Positions 17,371-27,471 are shown, numbered from the stretch's first letter. The stretch is DNA of 64,000 nt from Spirosoma foliorum (GCF_014117325.1 NZ_CP059732.1:1302001-1366000), one strand, 5' to 3'. A program made the numbers and translations. The notes: generated by a model from the letters alone, not told the origin.

Positions 17371-20300
17371 ATGCAAAAACTACGCTTTGTAGATGAAAGG
17401 CTTTTAAGAATTATGCGTATAACCCTCCTCCAATGGTTTCTGGTCTGTGCACTAGCCGGAATTTCGTGGGCACGTGATGGGAAAGCCCAACAACTTCTCG
17501 ACCAGAAGATTACACTTTCGGTAGAGAGTCAGAATGTGAAAAAAGTACTGCATCAGATTGAAAAACAGGTTGATGCCCGTTTCGTTTTTAGCTCACAAAT
17601 TATTCAGTCAGATCGCAAAATATCGGTTAAAAGCCAATCAGAACCGCTTTCTCAGGTATTGATTAAGTTGCTAAAACCACTCCAGCTCGTGTATGAAGTG
17701 AGTGGCAATATGATTATTATCCGACCCGATCGGCCCGCTAAATCCGTTCCCATCGAGGTTGATCAGGCCGCTATCGTGGCGCCAATCGAACAGGTTGCGC
17801 GATCTATATCCGGTACGGTGAGTGATCAGACCGGCGTAACGCTTCCCGGTGTAAACGTCGTGATCAAAGGCACACAAAAAGGTACCACGACCGACGCACA
17901 GGGGCAGTTTAAACTGGAACTTCCCGATACAGAAACTACGCTGGTTTTCAGCTCGGTTGGGTATCTGCCTAAAGAAGTGATTGTTGGCAATGAAACGATT
18001 CTGACCATAACGCTAACTGCCGATACAAAAGCACTGGGCGAGGTTGTGGTGGTGGGCTACGGAACGCAGAAACGCGCCGATGTAACAGCGGCCATTGCCT
18101 CCGTTCCGATGGGCGAAATTAGAGATATGCCCGTATCGAACGTAGCGACGGCCTTGCAAGGGAAAATTCCGGGGGTTGTGATTCAACAAACTAGTGGTGC
18201 GCCGGGTAGCACGCCCGCCATTAAAGTGAGAGGATTCGGTTCGATTAGCGCCGGTACGTCACCGCTGGTGGTTGTCGACGGAAATATTGTGGGGTCGGGC
18301 GTATTTGGCTTGTTGAGTAGCGTTGATATCGAGAGCATCGATGTGCTGAAAGATGCATCTTCAACAGCTATTTATGGGTCGAAGGGTTCCAATGGCGTTT
18401 TGCTGGTCACGACCAAACGCGGAAAGCCGGGGCGGATGAACGTGAATCTGGATGTATATACGGGCTTTCAGGAAATCACGAAAAAGATAGATCTCCTGAA
18501 CTCGCAGCAGTACGCCGAATTTGCCAAAGAAGCATCGAATACCGCTTATCTGGACAATGTGCCGGGAGCCAGCGCATCTGACCCAAACAGCGTTCGACCA
18601 GCGAGTTACCTTCGCTATCGGTATCCACGCGGTGACTTGTTCGACTGGTTCAATTATGATGATCCGACCAAAGTGGCGAACCTGTCCTATACCGATTTTC
18701 AGAGCCTGATTTTCCGACGAGCCAAGATGAGCAGTTATCAACTTTCCGTTTCGGGTGGTAACGAAAAGGCGCGTTATCTGATTAGTGGGAGTTATCTGAA
18801 ACAGGACGGTATCATTCTGAAATCATCGCTGGATCGGTATATTTTTCGGGCTAATGTTGAGGTAAACCTGTTGCCGAAGTTAAAAGTTGGGATGAATCTG
18901 AACCCGTCTTTCAAGAATGTGCAGGAGGTTACGGCTGAAAACCAGTGGTTTAATCAGGGAATTATTACAGCAGCTTTGGCGGCTGTCCCGATGGCACCTG
19001 TTTACGCAGCCGATGGGTCTTATTCATCACAACTAGCGCTGGCGGCTCCTTATAATTTACCTGGCGTTACGAATCCGCTGGCCAATATCACAGAATACAA
19101 CAGCCCGTATCTGTCGGGAAATTTGCTTGGAAATATCTATGCGGACTATGGCTTCCTGAGAAACTTCAATTACCGGGCATCGGCCAATGTGAATTTCAGT
19201 GATAACCGACGCAATACGTACCGAAGTTCTAGAATGCCGCTGAGCAATCTGCTACCCCCTACAACGGCGATGGGAACGGTTTATTCAGACCAGAATATGA
19301 GTTGGCTCTTCAATCAGGTTGTTGGCTATACCAAAAACATCAATTCAGCGCACAATATCGAGGCTTTGATTGGGATGGAAGCCACATCGACCAAGTTTCA
19401 GTCGAGCAGTGCGTCGGGAAGTTCGTATGCCAACGACGTTGTTGAAACGTTGAATGCCAGCGCCAGCGGTTCGACAACAACAGCCTGGTCGTTCAAAACA
19501 GCGAATGCCTCAGTCTCTTATTTTGCGCGAGCCAACTACAGTTACAAGAGTAAGTATTTGGTAAATCTGTCGGTTCGCCGGGATGGGTCATCCGTTTTCG
19601 GGCCCGATAATCGTTGGGGTACGTTTCCTGCGGGTTCGTTGGGCTGGCGGGTGAGCGAGGAGTCGTTCATGAAAAACGTACGGGCCATTTCCGAAACCAA
19701 ACTTCGGGTTAGTTATGGTTTGTCTGGAAACAATGCCTTCTCGGATAACTATCCTTACGTAGCGCAGTTGCGAACTGATAACTACAGTTTTAACAACAAC
19801 CTAGTCAATGGGTTAGCGCCGTCGTCGCTCGGGAATTCGAAGTTGGGTTGGGAGAAAAATCAGCAGTTCGATGCGGGTATCGACCTCGGTCTGATCAATA
19901 ATCGTATCTACCTGAGTGTCGATTATTACCACCGGATCACTAAAGACCTGCTGTTGTCGGTTAACGTGCCTTCGCTCACGGGCTTCACGTCGGCGTATAA
20001 GAACATCGGGAAGATGGAGAATAAAGGGATGGAGTTTGCTCTCAATACTCGCAACATGACCAAAGGGTTCATCTGGAATACGACAATTAACCTATCGTAC
20101 AACCGAAACAAAGTGCTGGAACTCGGCCCTACCGGTGACCCTATCCGTACCGCTAGTGGCAGCCTTGCGGATTTGACCATTACCCAAATTGGGGCACCCA
20201 TCGGTAGTTTCTACGGCTATAAACAGCTCGGCATTTTTCAGAATCAGGCCGATTTAGATGCGAATCCGCACGATGTTACGTCTCGGCCGGGCGATGTGAA

Positions 20301-20871
20301 ATATGCTGACATTGATGGTGATGGTAAAATCACGGCAAACGACCGGACGATTTTGGGGAATAACCAGCCCGATTTTATTTACGGCATCACCAACTCGTTT
20401 AGCTATAAAGGATTTGATCTGAACGTTTCCATTCAGGGTACACAAGGCGGTAAAATTCTTAACATAGGTCGCCGGTATTACGACAATATGGAAGGGAATC
20501 AGAACCAGTTGACAACGGCGCTGCGTCGCTGGCGCTCAGCCAGTGATCCGGGCGATGGCATTACCCCACGTGCTAATGAGCGTACTAGCGGAAACAACAA
20601 CGCCGTATCGTCAAGATGGGTAGAAGACGCCAGTTATGTGCGAATTCAGAATGTCAATCTAGGGTATCGACTGCCAACCAAGCTGTTGAACAAGATCAAG
20701 ATTCAGCAACTGCGTGTGTATGTATCGGCCCAGAATCTCTATACCTGGACAAAATACCTGAACTATAATCCTGAAGTAAGTAACTACGAAAGTCCTTTAT
20801 CGGCAGGTATCGATTACGGTGCCTACCCACTCGCCAGAACTTACACGTTTGGAATAAACGTGGGATTTTGA
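17371..20871 (+). CDS. SusC/RagA TonB-dependent receptor with STN signalling domain
   Basis: From ATG 17371 the protein has about 1166 residues. A signal peptide (LLQWFLVCALAGISWA) is followed by an STN domain (VESQNVKKVLHQIEKQVDAR…), a carboxypeptidase-like D2 domain (SISGTVSDQTGVTLPGVNVV), a TonB plug (GKIPGVVIQQTSGAPGSTPA) and a 22-strand-type barrel ending in a terminal aromatic-rich strand (TYTFGINVGF). The in-frame GTG at 17293 adds 26 residues without signal-peptide character. SusC imports glycan fragments across the outer membrane with its SusD lid. The STN domain shows it is also the sensor for the FecR/sigma pair upstream. Confidence 0.95.
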   Translation: MQKLRFVDERLLRIMRITLLQWFLVCALAGISWARDGKAQQLLDQKITLSVESQNVKKVLHQIEKQVDARFVFSSQIIQSDRKISVKSQSEPLSQVLIKLLKPLQLVYEVSGNMIIIRPDRPAKSVPIEVDQAAIVAPIEQVARSISGTVSDQTGVTLPGVNVVIKGTQKGTTTDAQGQFKLELPDTETTLVFSSVGYLPKEVIVGNETILTITLTADTKALGEVVVVGYGTQKRADVTAAIASVPMGEIRDMPVSNVATALQGKIPGVVIQQTSGAPGSTPAIKVRGFGSISAGTSPLVVVDGNIVGSGVFGLLSSVDIESIDVLKDASSTAIYGSKGSNGVLLVTTKRGKPGRMNVNLDVYTGFQEITKKIDLLNSQQYAEFAKEASNTAYLDNVPGASASDPNSVRPASYLRYRYPRGDLFDWFNYDDPTKVANLSYTDFQSLIFRRAKMSSYQLSVSGGNEKARYLISGSYLKQDGIILKSSLDRYIFRANVEVNLLPKLKVGMNLNPSFKNVQEVTAENQWFNQGIITAALAAVPMAPVYAADGSYSSQLALAAPYNLPGVTNPLANITEYNSPYLSGNLLGNIYADYGFLRNFNYRASANVNFSDNRRNTYRSSRMPLSNLLPPTTAMGTVYSDQNMSWLFNQVVGYTKNINSAHNIEALIGMEATSTKFQSSSASGSSYANDVVETLNASASGSTTTAWSFKTANASVSYFARANYSYKSKYLVNLSVRRDGSSVFGPDNRWGTFPAGSLGWRVSEESFMKNVRAISETKLRVSYGLSGNNAFSDNYPYVAQLRTDNYSFNNNLVNGLAPSSLGNSKLGWEKNQQFDAGIDLGLINNRIYLSVDYYHRITKDLLLSVNVPSLTGFTSAYKNIGKMENKGMEFALNTRNMTKGFIWNTTINLSYNRNKVLELGPTGDPIRTASGSLADLTITQIGAPIGSFYGYKQLGIFQNQADLDANPHDVTSRPGDVKYADIDGDGKITANDRTILGNNQPDFIYGITNSFSYKGFDLNVSIQGTQGGKILNIGRRYYDNMEGNQNQLTTALRRWRSASDPGDGITPRANERTSGNNNAVSSRWVEDASYVRIQNVNLGYRLPTKLLNKIKIQQLRVYVSAQNLYTWTKYLNYNPEVSNYESPLSAGIDYGAYPLARTYTFGINVGF

Positions 20872-20873
20872 GG

Positions 20874-21010
20874 AAATGGAAAATGTATAACGGACAATGA
20901 ATAATGAGTAATGGAATGCACCATAAGTTCCAATGAATCAGCAGTTTTTGTGGGATATCTTTCTCTGCTTATCTGTCATTATTAATTCTCCATTTTTCAT
21001 TATCCATTCA
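20874..21010. repeat. Imperfect palindrome of iterated AATGGATAATGA words
   Basis: Left side has aatggaaaatg…aatgaataatgagtaatgg; right side has tcattattaattctccat…tcattatccattca. Both are built from variants of one word and its complement. It lies between susC and susD and may attenuate expression between the two genes. Confidence 0.6.
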
Positions 21011-21040
21011 ATCACCTAACCGTTTTAATCAGTTTCAACA

Positions 21041-22492
21041 ATGAAGATATATAGAATCCTTGCGCCTGTGCTGATGCTGGTTTTGATCAGTTCGTGCAGC
21101 CAGCAATACCTGGACCTAAAACCAATATCGAATGCCACCAGTGATAATTTCTACAAAACGGCTGACGATATTAAAAATGCCCTCAGCGGAAGTTATGCCG
21201 CCTTACAAGCCGATGGAATTGCGGGTAATAGCTACGTATTCGGCGATATCGCGTCGGATAATACAATTCCGGTAGCCTCCGGTTCCATCACCGACCAGGA
21301 CGAGTTTGATCGCTTTTACATCAAAACAACCAATCCCTACATTTCGGGTCGCTGGAATGACTGTTACTCCGCTATTGCTCGTTTTAATACCATTCTGGAT
21401 AAAATTGATGGTATTACGATGGATGCTGCCGTCAAGAGCCGCTACATCGGGGAAGTGAAATTTTTGCGGGGCTGGATTTATTTTATTCTGGTGCAGACCT
21501 ACGGCGATGTGCCGCTGGTGACCAAGTCGATTAATAACCCGGATGATGGATACGCGTATAGCCGTAACCCTAAAACGGAAGTGTATACCCAGATTGAAAA
21601 GGATTTGTCGGAAGCGGAAGCTGCCTTGCCCGCTACGTATACAGGCGTCGATGTAGGTCGGGCAACGAAGGGGGCGGCTAAATCTATGCTGGGTAAAGTT
21701 TACCTGACGCAGAAGAAATACGCGCAGGCAGTGGCCAAACTGAAAGAGGTGATCGACCTGAATGTGTACGCTATTTTACCCAACTATGCCGACGTGTTTA
21801 AGGTGAGCAACAAAAACCACAAAGAGTCGGTGTTTGATGTGCAGTACAAATCGGGTGGAGCCGCTGAAGGAAACCCCTGGCCGAACTTGTTTGCCCCGCA
21901 AAGCTCTGGTAACTCGGTTATTGCGTTTAGTGGTGGGGGCAATAATCAACCCACTGAAGACCTCTACAAAGCTTACGAAACCGGCGATGTCCGTAGAGAT
22001 ATTTCGATGGCCATCTCGTACGTTAATGCCAGCGGCCAGGTTGTTCCGGCGAATTTTGTCAAGAAGTACTACGATACGCCCGCAACGAATAATGATAACG
22101 GAAACAACATCCCAATTATCCGGTATGCCGATGTGTTGCTGATGTATGCCGAGAGTGTAAATGAAGTTGGGTATCAGGCTAGTGGCGAAGCGTTTACCTA
22201 CTTGAATCAGATTCGCACTCGGGCCGGGCTGAAAGCGAAAACAGCTACCGATACGCCTGATCAGGCATCATTCCGGTTGGCTATAGAGCAGGAGCGCCGG
22301 GTCGAGCTGGCGTTTGAATGCCACCGTTGGTATGATCTTGTGCGTACAGGCCGGGCCATTCCCGTCCTGAATGGCAAAAAAGATCAGATTCGGTTAGTCA
22401 ACGCATTGACAGAGAATAATTTGGTCTTTCCAGTTCCTCAGGCGCAGATTGATGTCAACAAAGACAAGATCAAGCAAAATCCAGGGTATTAG
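21041..22492 (+). CDS. SusD/RagB family outer-membrane lipoprotein
   Basis: The 483-residue protein has a lipoprotein signal ending LISSC with Cys19 as the lipidation site, then the SusD motif YLDLKPISNATSDNFYKT. TPR-like helices and the typical late segment IPIIRYADVLLMYAESVNE follow, and the C-terminus is the RagB/SusD type (VNKDKIKQNPGY). It forms the substrate-binding lid on the preceding SusC. Glycan specificity is not readable from the sequence. Confidence 0.95.
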   Translation: MKIYRILAPVLMLVLISSCSQQYLDLKPISNATSDNFYKTADDIKNALSGSYAALQADGIAGNSYVFGDIASDNTIPVASGSITDQDEFDRFYIKTTNPYISGRWNDCYSAIARFNTILDKIDGITMDAAVKSRYIGEVKFLRGWIYFILVQTYGDVPLVTKSINNPDDGYAYSRNPKTEVYTQIEKDLSEAEAALPATYTGVDVGRATKGAAKSMLGKVYLTQKKYAQAVAKLKEVIDLNVYAILPNYADVFKVSNKNHKESVFDVQYKSGGAAEGNPWPNLFAPQSSGNSVIAFSGGGNNQPTEDLYKAYETGDVRRDISMAISYVNASGQVVPANFVKKYYDTPATNNDNGNNIPIIRYADVLLMYAESVNEVGYQASGEAFTYLNQIRTRAGLKAKTATDTPDQASFRLAIEQERRVELAFECHRWYDLVRTGRAIPVLNGKKDQIRLVNALTENNLVFPVPQAQIDVNKDKIKQNPGY

Positions 22493-22529
22493 ATAATGAG
22501 TGCTAATGCCTTTTATGACTGTATTTGAC

Positions 22530-22655
22530 GTGGTGTCAGACGGTCGGCCGCAGCCGTTCTTCAACCTGACACCACGAGGATTCTCAAAACCGAACGCCAG
22601 ACACAATAGGTTTTGAGAAACCTTACTATGTCGGATTTGAGAATCCGACACCACG
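22530..22655. repeat. GTGGTGTC-ended composite palindrome, copy 2
   Basis: Begins gtggtgtcagacgg and ends ccgacaccacg. Inner hairpins include aggttttgagaaacct and tcggatttgagaatccga. It fills the gap between susD and the small oxidoreductase subunit. Confidence 0.8.
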
Positions 22656-22705
22656 CTAAGAAAACGGCCCTTTTTTTATAGTAGCCAAACGTAATTAAGA
22701 AGCAA

Positions 22706-23266
22706 ATGAACAGACGGGAAGCCGTAGCAAGAGTGGCCTGGTTGATGGGAGGGACCCTGTCGACGCCAACACTAATGGCCATGAGCCAGTGGGGACAAAC
22801 TGCTGACAAGCAATCGAGTGGGCTTTCTAAAGCCGATTCGCTTCTGGATGATAGCCAGCGCGAAATTGTAGCTCGCGTTTCCGACATCATCATTCCCCGA
22901 ACCGACACACCGGGCGCGATTGATGCAGGTGTTCCCGCATTTATGGATGTGATGCTCCGTGACTGCTACAAAAAGCCTGCGCAAGATGCCTTCGTAGCGG
23001 GTGTGCGTAATCTGGAAAGCAAAAACTTCCTGGCGCTTAAACCCGATCAGCAGACAGAGATTCTGAAGCAGGTTGAAGCCAGCGCTACGCCCAGTGCTAC
23101 CAGTCCGTCGTTCTGGCAGATTGTTAAAGAGGTTACGTTGCTAGGTTACTTTACCTCAGAAGCAGGCATCAAAGCCTCGTTCGATTATCAGCCGATTCCC
23201 GGCCGGTTCGAGGTTATTAAGATCAAACCCGGCCAGAAAGATTTTATGTACGGAAATCAGGTGTGA
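22706..23266 (+). CDS. Gluconate 2-dehydrogenase subunit 3-like protein (oxidoreductase small subunit)
   Basis: The 186-residue protein starts with a Tat-type leader (MNRREAVARVAWLMGG). The mature part matches gluconate 2-dehydrogenase subunit 3: DDSQREIVARVSDIIIPRTD, then TPGAIDAGVPAFMDVML. In known enzymes this subunit pairs with a GMC-type flavoprotein and helps it fold and leave the cytoplasm through the Tat path. The GMC gene lies directly downstream, which supports such a complex. A separate cytochrome c subunit, present in classical three-subunit gluconate dehydrogenases, is not visible anywhere in the locus. Confidence 0.88.
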   Translation: MNRREAVARVAWLMGGTLSTPTLMAMSQWGQTADKQSSGLSKADSLLDDSQREIVARVSDIIIPRTDTPGAIDAGVPAFMDVMLRDCYKKPAQDAFVAGVRNLESKNFLALKPDQQTEILKQVEASATPSATSPSFWQIVKEVTLLGYFTSEAGIKASFDYQPIPGRFEVIKIKPGQKDFMYGNQV

Positions 23267-23281
23267 AGCAGGTTGGAGAAT

Positions 23282-23391
23282 GTGATGTCGGGTACTTATA
23301 CCCGACAACTGAGGTTTCTTAAAACCTCGTGTAGCTCTCTTTAAAGGTTTTGAGAAACCTTGCTGTGTCAGGTTGAAGAACCTGACACCAC
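23282..23391. repeat. GTGGTGTC-ended composite palindrome, copy 3
   Basis: Begins gtgatgtcgggtacttatac and ends cctgacaccac. Inner hairpins are gaggtttcttaaaacctc and aggttttgagaaacct. It lies between the two oxidoreductase subunit genes, where RNA processing or partial termination could set subunit ratio. Confidence 0.8.
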
Positions 23392-23425
23392 TAGTATTCA
23401 ATTTCTAATTCAATCATTGTAAAAT

Positions 23426-25135
23426 ATGAATCTGAACATAAAATCGGAAAAGGCACAAACCTACGACGCCATAGTTGTCGGCTCAGGCATGACAGGTGGG
23501 ATGGCTGCTAAAGAACTGACCGAACGAGGGTTAAAAGTATTAATGCTCGAACGGGGCTATGAAGTTAAACACGTTGAAGATTACAAAACCGCCATGAAAG
23601 ACCCCTGGGAGTTTGAGCACCGGGGTAAAATAACCAACGTGGCGGCCGAAGAACATTATGCCAGCATGTACTTCTCGGCCAAAGAAGGCACGCAATATTT
23701 ATACACCAACGACAAAGAGAATCCGTACATCCAGAAACGGCCGTTTAACTGGATTCGGGCCTATCATACCGGTGGAAAGTCATTGTTATGGGGCAAGCAA
23801 TCCTATCGTTGGAATCGGGAGGATTTCCTTGCCAATGCCAAACAGGGACTTGGCGTCGAATGGCCGATTGGTTACGACGACCTCGTTCCCTGGTACAATC
23901 ATGTCGAAAAGTTTGTCGGCGTTAGCGGTCAGGCAGAAGGGCTGGATGTTTTGCCAGATGGACAGTTTTTGCCACCGATGGCCATGACGGCTCCTGAGCA
24001 ACACCTGAAAAAATCGGTGATGCAAAAGTTGAATCGGACCATCACGATTGGCCGTGTCGCGCACCTCACCAAGCCGCAACCCTGGCACACGGCTTTAGGC
24101 CGGGCCTCTTGCCAGTTTCGGAATCGCTGTTCGCGCGGATGTCCGTTTGGTGCCTATTTCAGTTCGTTGGCGGCTACCATCCCGGCGGCTCGCCAAACCA
24201 ACCGTCTGACGGTTGTGCATAACGCCATAGTGAAAGAGATTTTGCTGGATAGCCAGGGCCAGAAGGCAAAAGGCGTTCGGGTGATTGACCAGAACACAAT
24301 GGAGGTTCGGGAGTTTTATGCCAAAGTCATTTTCCTGAACGCAGGCACGATTGGCTCCACGTCGATTCTGATGAACTCTAAATCGTCACGTTTCCCAACC
24401 GGACTAGGCAACGATAGCGATCAACTAGGTCGGAATCTGATGGACCATCACCTCAGCGTAGGCGCACGGGCCGACATCGAAGGCTTTGAAAACGACTATT
24501 ATTTTGGTGCTCGTCCCAATGCTCTGTACATCCCACGTTTCCGAAACTGGGGCAATGATAAGCGCGGCTACCTGCGTGGCTTTGGTTATCAGGGTGGAGC
24601 CTCTCGCGCCGACTGGGCACGGGGTGGTACCGAAACAGGTTTTGGCGCTGATTTTAAAGCGAAAATGACACAACCCGGTCCCTGGAAAATCAACCTGAGT
24701 GGCTTCGGTGAAGTGCTTCCCGATCCGAATAACCGCTTCTACCTGAGCGACACCCAAACCGATAAATGGGGCTTGCCAGTTGTGGTGTTCGATGCGGATT
24801 TCGGTGAAAACGAACGTGCCATGCGCAAAGACATCATGAACGACGGCGCTGAAATGCTCGAAGCAGCTGGTTTCAAAAACGTAGTGCCTTACGACAACGC
24901 CGTGGCGCACATGGGCCTTGGAATTCACGAAATGGGTACGGCGCGTATGGGAAAAGATCCGAAAACATCGGTACTCAACAAATTCAATCAGGTTCACGCC
25001 TGCAAAAACGTATTCGTGACCGATGGCTCTGCCATGACCTCAGCCTCGAACGTAAATCCGTCGATTACCTATATGGCACTTACCGCTCGGGCCGCCAAGT
25101 ATGCTGTTGATCAGTTGAAAGCGCGGAGTCTTTGA
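23426..25135 (+). CDS. GMC-family FAD oxidoreductase, gluconate/glucoside dehydrogenase type
   Basis: The 569-residue flavoprotein has an FAD Rossmann motif (VVGSGMTGG, Gly19/21/24). The C-terminal GMC part has HEMGTARMG (His501) and NVNPSITYM (Asn544), which align with the catalytic His pair region of glucose oxidase. A Cys group, Cys229/235/239 in CQFRNRCSRGCPFGA, resembles the Fe-S-binding stretch of bacterial FAD glucose and gluconate dehydrogenases. There is no signal peptide, consistent with export carried by the Tat-signal small subunit upstream. Known relatives oxidise gluconate at C2 or glucosides at C3. The substrate is unproven; the SusCD context favours a glycoside or sugar acid. 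Confidence 0.9.
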   Translation: MNLNIKSEKAQTYDAIVVGSGMTGGMAAKELTERGLKVLMLERGYEVKHVEDYKTAMKDPWEFEHRGKITNVAAEEHYASMYFSAKEGTQYLYTNDKENPYIQKRPFNWIRAYHTGGKSLLWGKQSYRWNREDFLANAKQGLGVEWPIGYDDLVPWYNHVEKFVGVSGQAEGLDVLPDGQFLPPMAMTAPEQHLKKSVMQKLNRTITIGRVAHLTKPQPWHTALGRASCQFRNRCSRGCPFGAYFSSLAATIPAARQTNRLTVVHNAIVKEILLDSQGQKAKGVRVIDQNTMEVREFYAKVIFLNAGTIGSTSILMNSKSSRFPTGLGNDSDQLGRNLMDHHLSVGARADIEGFENDYYFGARPNALYIPRFRNWGNDKRGYLRGFGYQGGASRADWARGGTETGFGADFKAKMTQPGPWKINLSGFGEVLPDPNNRFYLSDTQTDKWGLPVVVFDADFGENERAMRKDIMNDGAEMLEAAGFKNVVPYDNAVAHMGLGIHEMGTARMGKDPKTSVLNKFNQVHACKNVFVTDGSAMTSASNVNPSITYMALTARAAKYAVDQLKARSL

Positions 25136-25154
25136 TAAGAGATTATACAATGGC

Positions 25155-25265
25155 GTGATGTCAGGTTCTGAACCTGACAAATGAGGTTTCTTAAAACCTC
25201 TTTCTAAGCCTATTAATTAGGTTTTGAGAAACCTTGCTGGTGTCGGGTTCTAAACCCGACACCAC
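25155..25265. repeat. GTGGTGTC-ended composite palindrome, copy 4
   Basis: Begins gtgatgtcaggttctgaacc and ends aaacccgacaccac. Inner hairpins gaggtttcttaaaacctc and aggttttgagaaacct are nearly identical to copy 3. It overlaps an upstream in-frame TTG/ATG-like extension of the next gene, which is one reason to start that gene at 25282. Confidence 0.8.
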
Positions 25266-25281
25266 TTGTAAGCTATTCCAG

Positions 25282-27453
25282 ATGCAACGACAATACACTA
25301 TTTTCTGGCTATTTATACTGATCGGTCAGTCGGCCTTCGCGCAGTTAACAAGCGGGAAACCCCAGCTTGTTATTGCGTTCGATACGGCCAGTAAGCCAAT
25401 TCAATTTGGGGTAAGTCGTTTAGAGAGAGCACTTCAGAAAGTTGGGCAAGCGCTTAAAAAAGAGCCGATTAGGTCGAATACACAATCAACGGGTATCCTT
25501 GTTTCGGTTCAACCCGCTCAAGGTGAACAGTTTATTCGGGAAGAGGGCTATCGGATTAGTTATCAGAATAATAGCCTGCTGATTACGGCGGTTAATGATG
25601 CCGGGGCGATGTATGGCGTGCTGGACATAGCGGAGCAGATTCAGATGGGGAAAAGTTGGAAAACGCTGACACCTAAGGCCGTAAATCCACACTTTACTGT
25701 TCGGGCGCTGAAAGTCAATTTGCCCTGGTCATCGTATCGGTCGGGTCCGGCAATGGAGGTGCATAGGGAGATATGTCGTGACCTTGCCTACTGGCAGCGA
25801 TTGTTGGATCAGATGGCCGAAAATCGGTTTAACGTCCTGTCCCTCTGGAATGTCCATCCGTTCTCCTTTATGGTCAAGCCGACGAATTTCCCGGAAGCGA
25901 ACAGTTTCTCAGCTAGCGAAATGGCTGACTGGAAACACTTCTGGACAACCCTGTTTCGGATGGCGAAAGAGCGGGGTATCGAGCCGTATATTGTAAACTG
26001 GAACATTGCTGTATCGCCTGAGTTTGCAAAGGCGTATAATGTGAAGGAACGAAACGATACATCGGCAGTTGTGAAACGGTACACCCGCGAAGTGGTTACG
26101 CAGGTTATTAACGAGTATCCAGATTTGGCGGGCATCGGTATTACGTTGGCCGACTGGATGAGCAATTTCAGCGGGACGAATTCGGCATTACCGGAGATGA
26201 CGCCCAAAGATCGTGAGGATTGGTTGGAGGAAACCATCATAACGGGTATTAAAGCAGCTAAACGCCCTGTGAAGCTCATTCACCGTTCGGTGCTCTCCGC
26301 CGATCCGGGCGAAATGCGACGCGTGATTAACGACGCTCAACTGCCCGATACAACGCTGGTCGAGATAAAATTCAACTGGTCGCACGGGCACTCGACACCC
26401 ACATTGGCCTTAACGCATGACTCCCATTCAGGCAAGCGTGACGATGGCTACTGGAATCCACTGCCATCGAATTACCGTGTTCAGTGGATGATTCGGAACG
26501 AGGTTTTTTTCATTCTTCGCTGGGGACAGCCCGATTTCATTCGTCGGCACATCGCGCAGAATACGGCCCCTTATGTCAATGGCTATTTTGTTGGTTCTGA
26601 GGGATATATTCCAGCGAAAGACTATTCGCATGTGAAAAGCGATCATCAGACCTGGGACTATGCCTTTGAGAAACAATGGCTTTTTTACCAACTCTGGGGT
26701 CGATTGCTTTACGATCCAACCACACCTGACGCCGTGTTTGAAGATTCCTTCGCGAATCGCTATGGACTGAAATCGGGAAAACCGATGCTCGAAGCCTATT
26801 CGGCAGCTAGTCAAATGCCATTGCGTCTTGCTTCATTCTACGGCTCAACCTGGGATTACACCTTGTATTCCGAAGGTTTTCTAGCGCCCTTTTCGGCGAG
26901 CAAAGGTTTTCAGGATAATGTGTCGAGTTTTATTTCGATCAACGAACTAATCGACCATTCGACCTTAGAGCCGACTTATCTGTCGATCAAAGAATATGTG
27001 AACCAGACTTTGGCAAAGAAGGGGATTCCAAAGGCCAAACTTAGTCCATTAAAACTGGCTGATTTACTGGATGCCGATAGCAAAACGGTGCTTCAACGGC
27101 TAGAGCAAGTACGTTCGGGCGCTTCACCCACCCTAACCTGCGAACTGGCTGATCTGGAAACCTGGGCTTATTTGAGTCGCTATTTTGCGGATAAACTGCG
27201 CGCGGCTGTATCGCTTCAAACCTACCGACTTACCAAGGATAAAACGCATCAACAGAAGGCAATCACTTACCTGAATCAATGCGTAACTCACTGGCGGAAG
27301 GTCAGCGAAATAACGGGCAGTCATTATCATGAAGTGCCTTATACTGAAGGCTATATCTCGAAAGAGACTGCCTATAAAGATTCCCAACGCTTCTTGTGGA
27401 GTAACTATTTGCCGCAAGTAGAGCACGACATTGCCCTCGCGCAAGAAGATTAA
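25282..27453 (+). CDS. Secreted glycosidase-like protein (GH20/GH67-type N-terminal domain plus TIM barrel)
   Basis: From ATG 25282 the protein has 723 residues, with a signal peptide (TIFWLFILIGQSAFAQ). Residues of about 20-130 resemble the small alpha/beta domain found before the catalytic barrel in GH20, GH67 and related enzymes (EEGYRISYQNNSLLITAVND, then AGAMYGVLDIAEQI). A TIM-barrel-like region follows (FNVLSLWNVHPF, ERGIEPYIVNWN, GIGITLADWMS). I cannot assign a GH family or catalytic acids with confidence; alpha-glucuronidase-like activity is one option. The start at 25282 avoids translating the upstream palindrome. It is 18 bases upstream of the next gene, so the two are one operon. 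Confidence 0.75.
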   Translation: MQRQYTIFWLFILIGQSAFAQLTSGKPQLVIAFDTASKPIQFGVSRLERALQKVGQALKKEPIRSNTQSTGILVSVQPAQGEQFIREEGYRISYQNNSLLITAVNDAGAMYGVLDIAEQIQMGKSWKTLTPKAVNPHFTVRALKVNLPWSSYRSGPAMEVHREICRDLAYWQRLLDQMAENRFNVLSLWNVHPFSFMVKPTNFPEANSFSASEMADWKHFWTTLFRMAKERGIEPYIVNWNIAVSPEFAKAYNVKERNDTSAVVKRYTREVVTQVINEYPDLAGIGITLADWMSNFSGTNSALPEMTPKDREDWLEETIITGIKAAKRPVKLIHRSVLSADPGEMRRVINDAQLPDTTLVEIKFNWSHGHSTPTLALTHDSHSGKRDDGYWNPLPSNYRVQWMIRNEVFFILRWGQPDFIRRHIAQNTAPYVNGYFVGSEGYIPAKDYSHVKSDHQTWDYAFEKQWLFYQLWGRLLYDPTTPDAVFEDSFANRYGLKSGKPMLEAYSAASQMPLRLASFYGSTWDYTLYSEGFLAPFSASKGFQDNVSSFISINELIDHSTLEPTYLSIKEYVNQTLAKKGIPKAKLSPLKLADLLDADSKTVLQRLEQVRSGASPTLTCELADLETWAYLSRYFADKLRAAVSLQTYRLTKDKTHQQKAITYLNQCVTHWRKVSEITGSHYHEVPYTEGYISKETAYKDSQRFLWSNYLPQVEHDIALAQED

Positions 27454-27471
27454 CTATATCCTTCCTTAACT

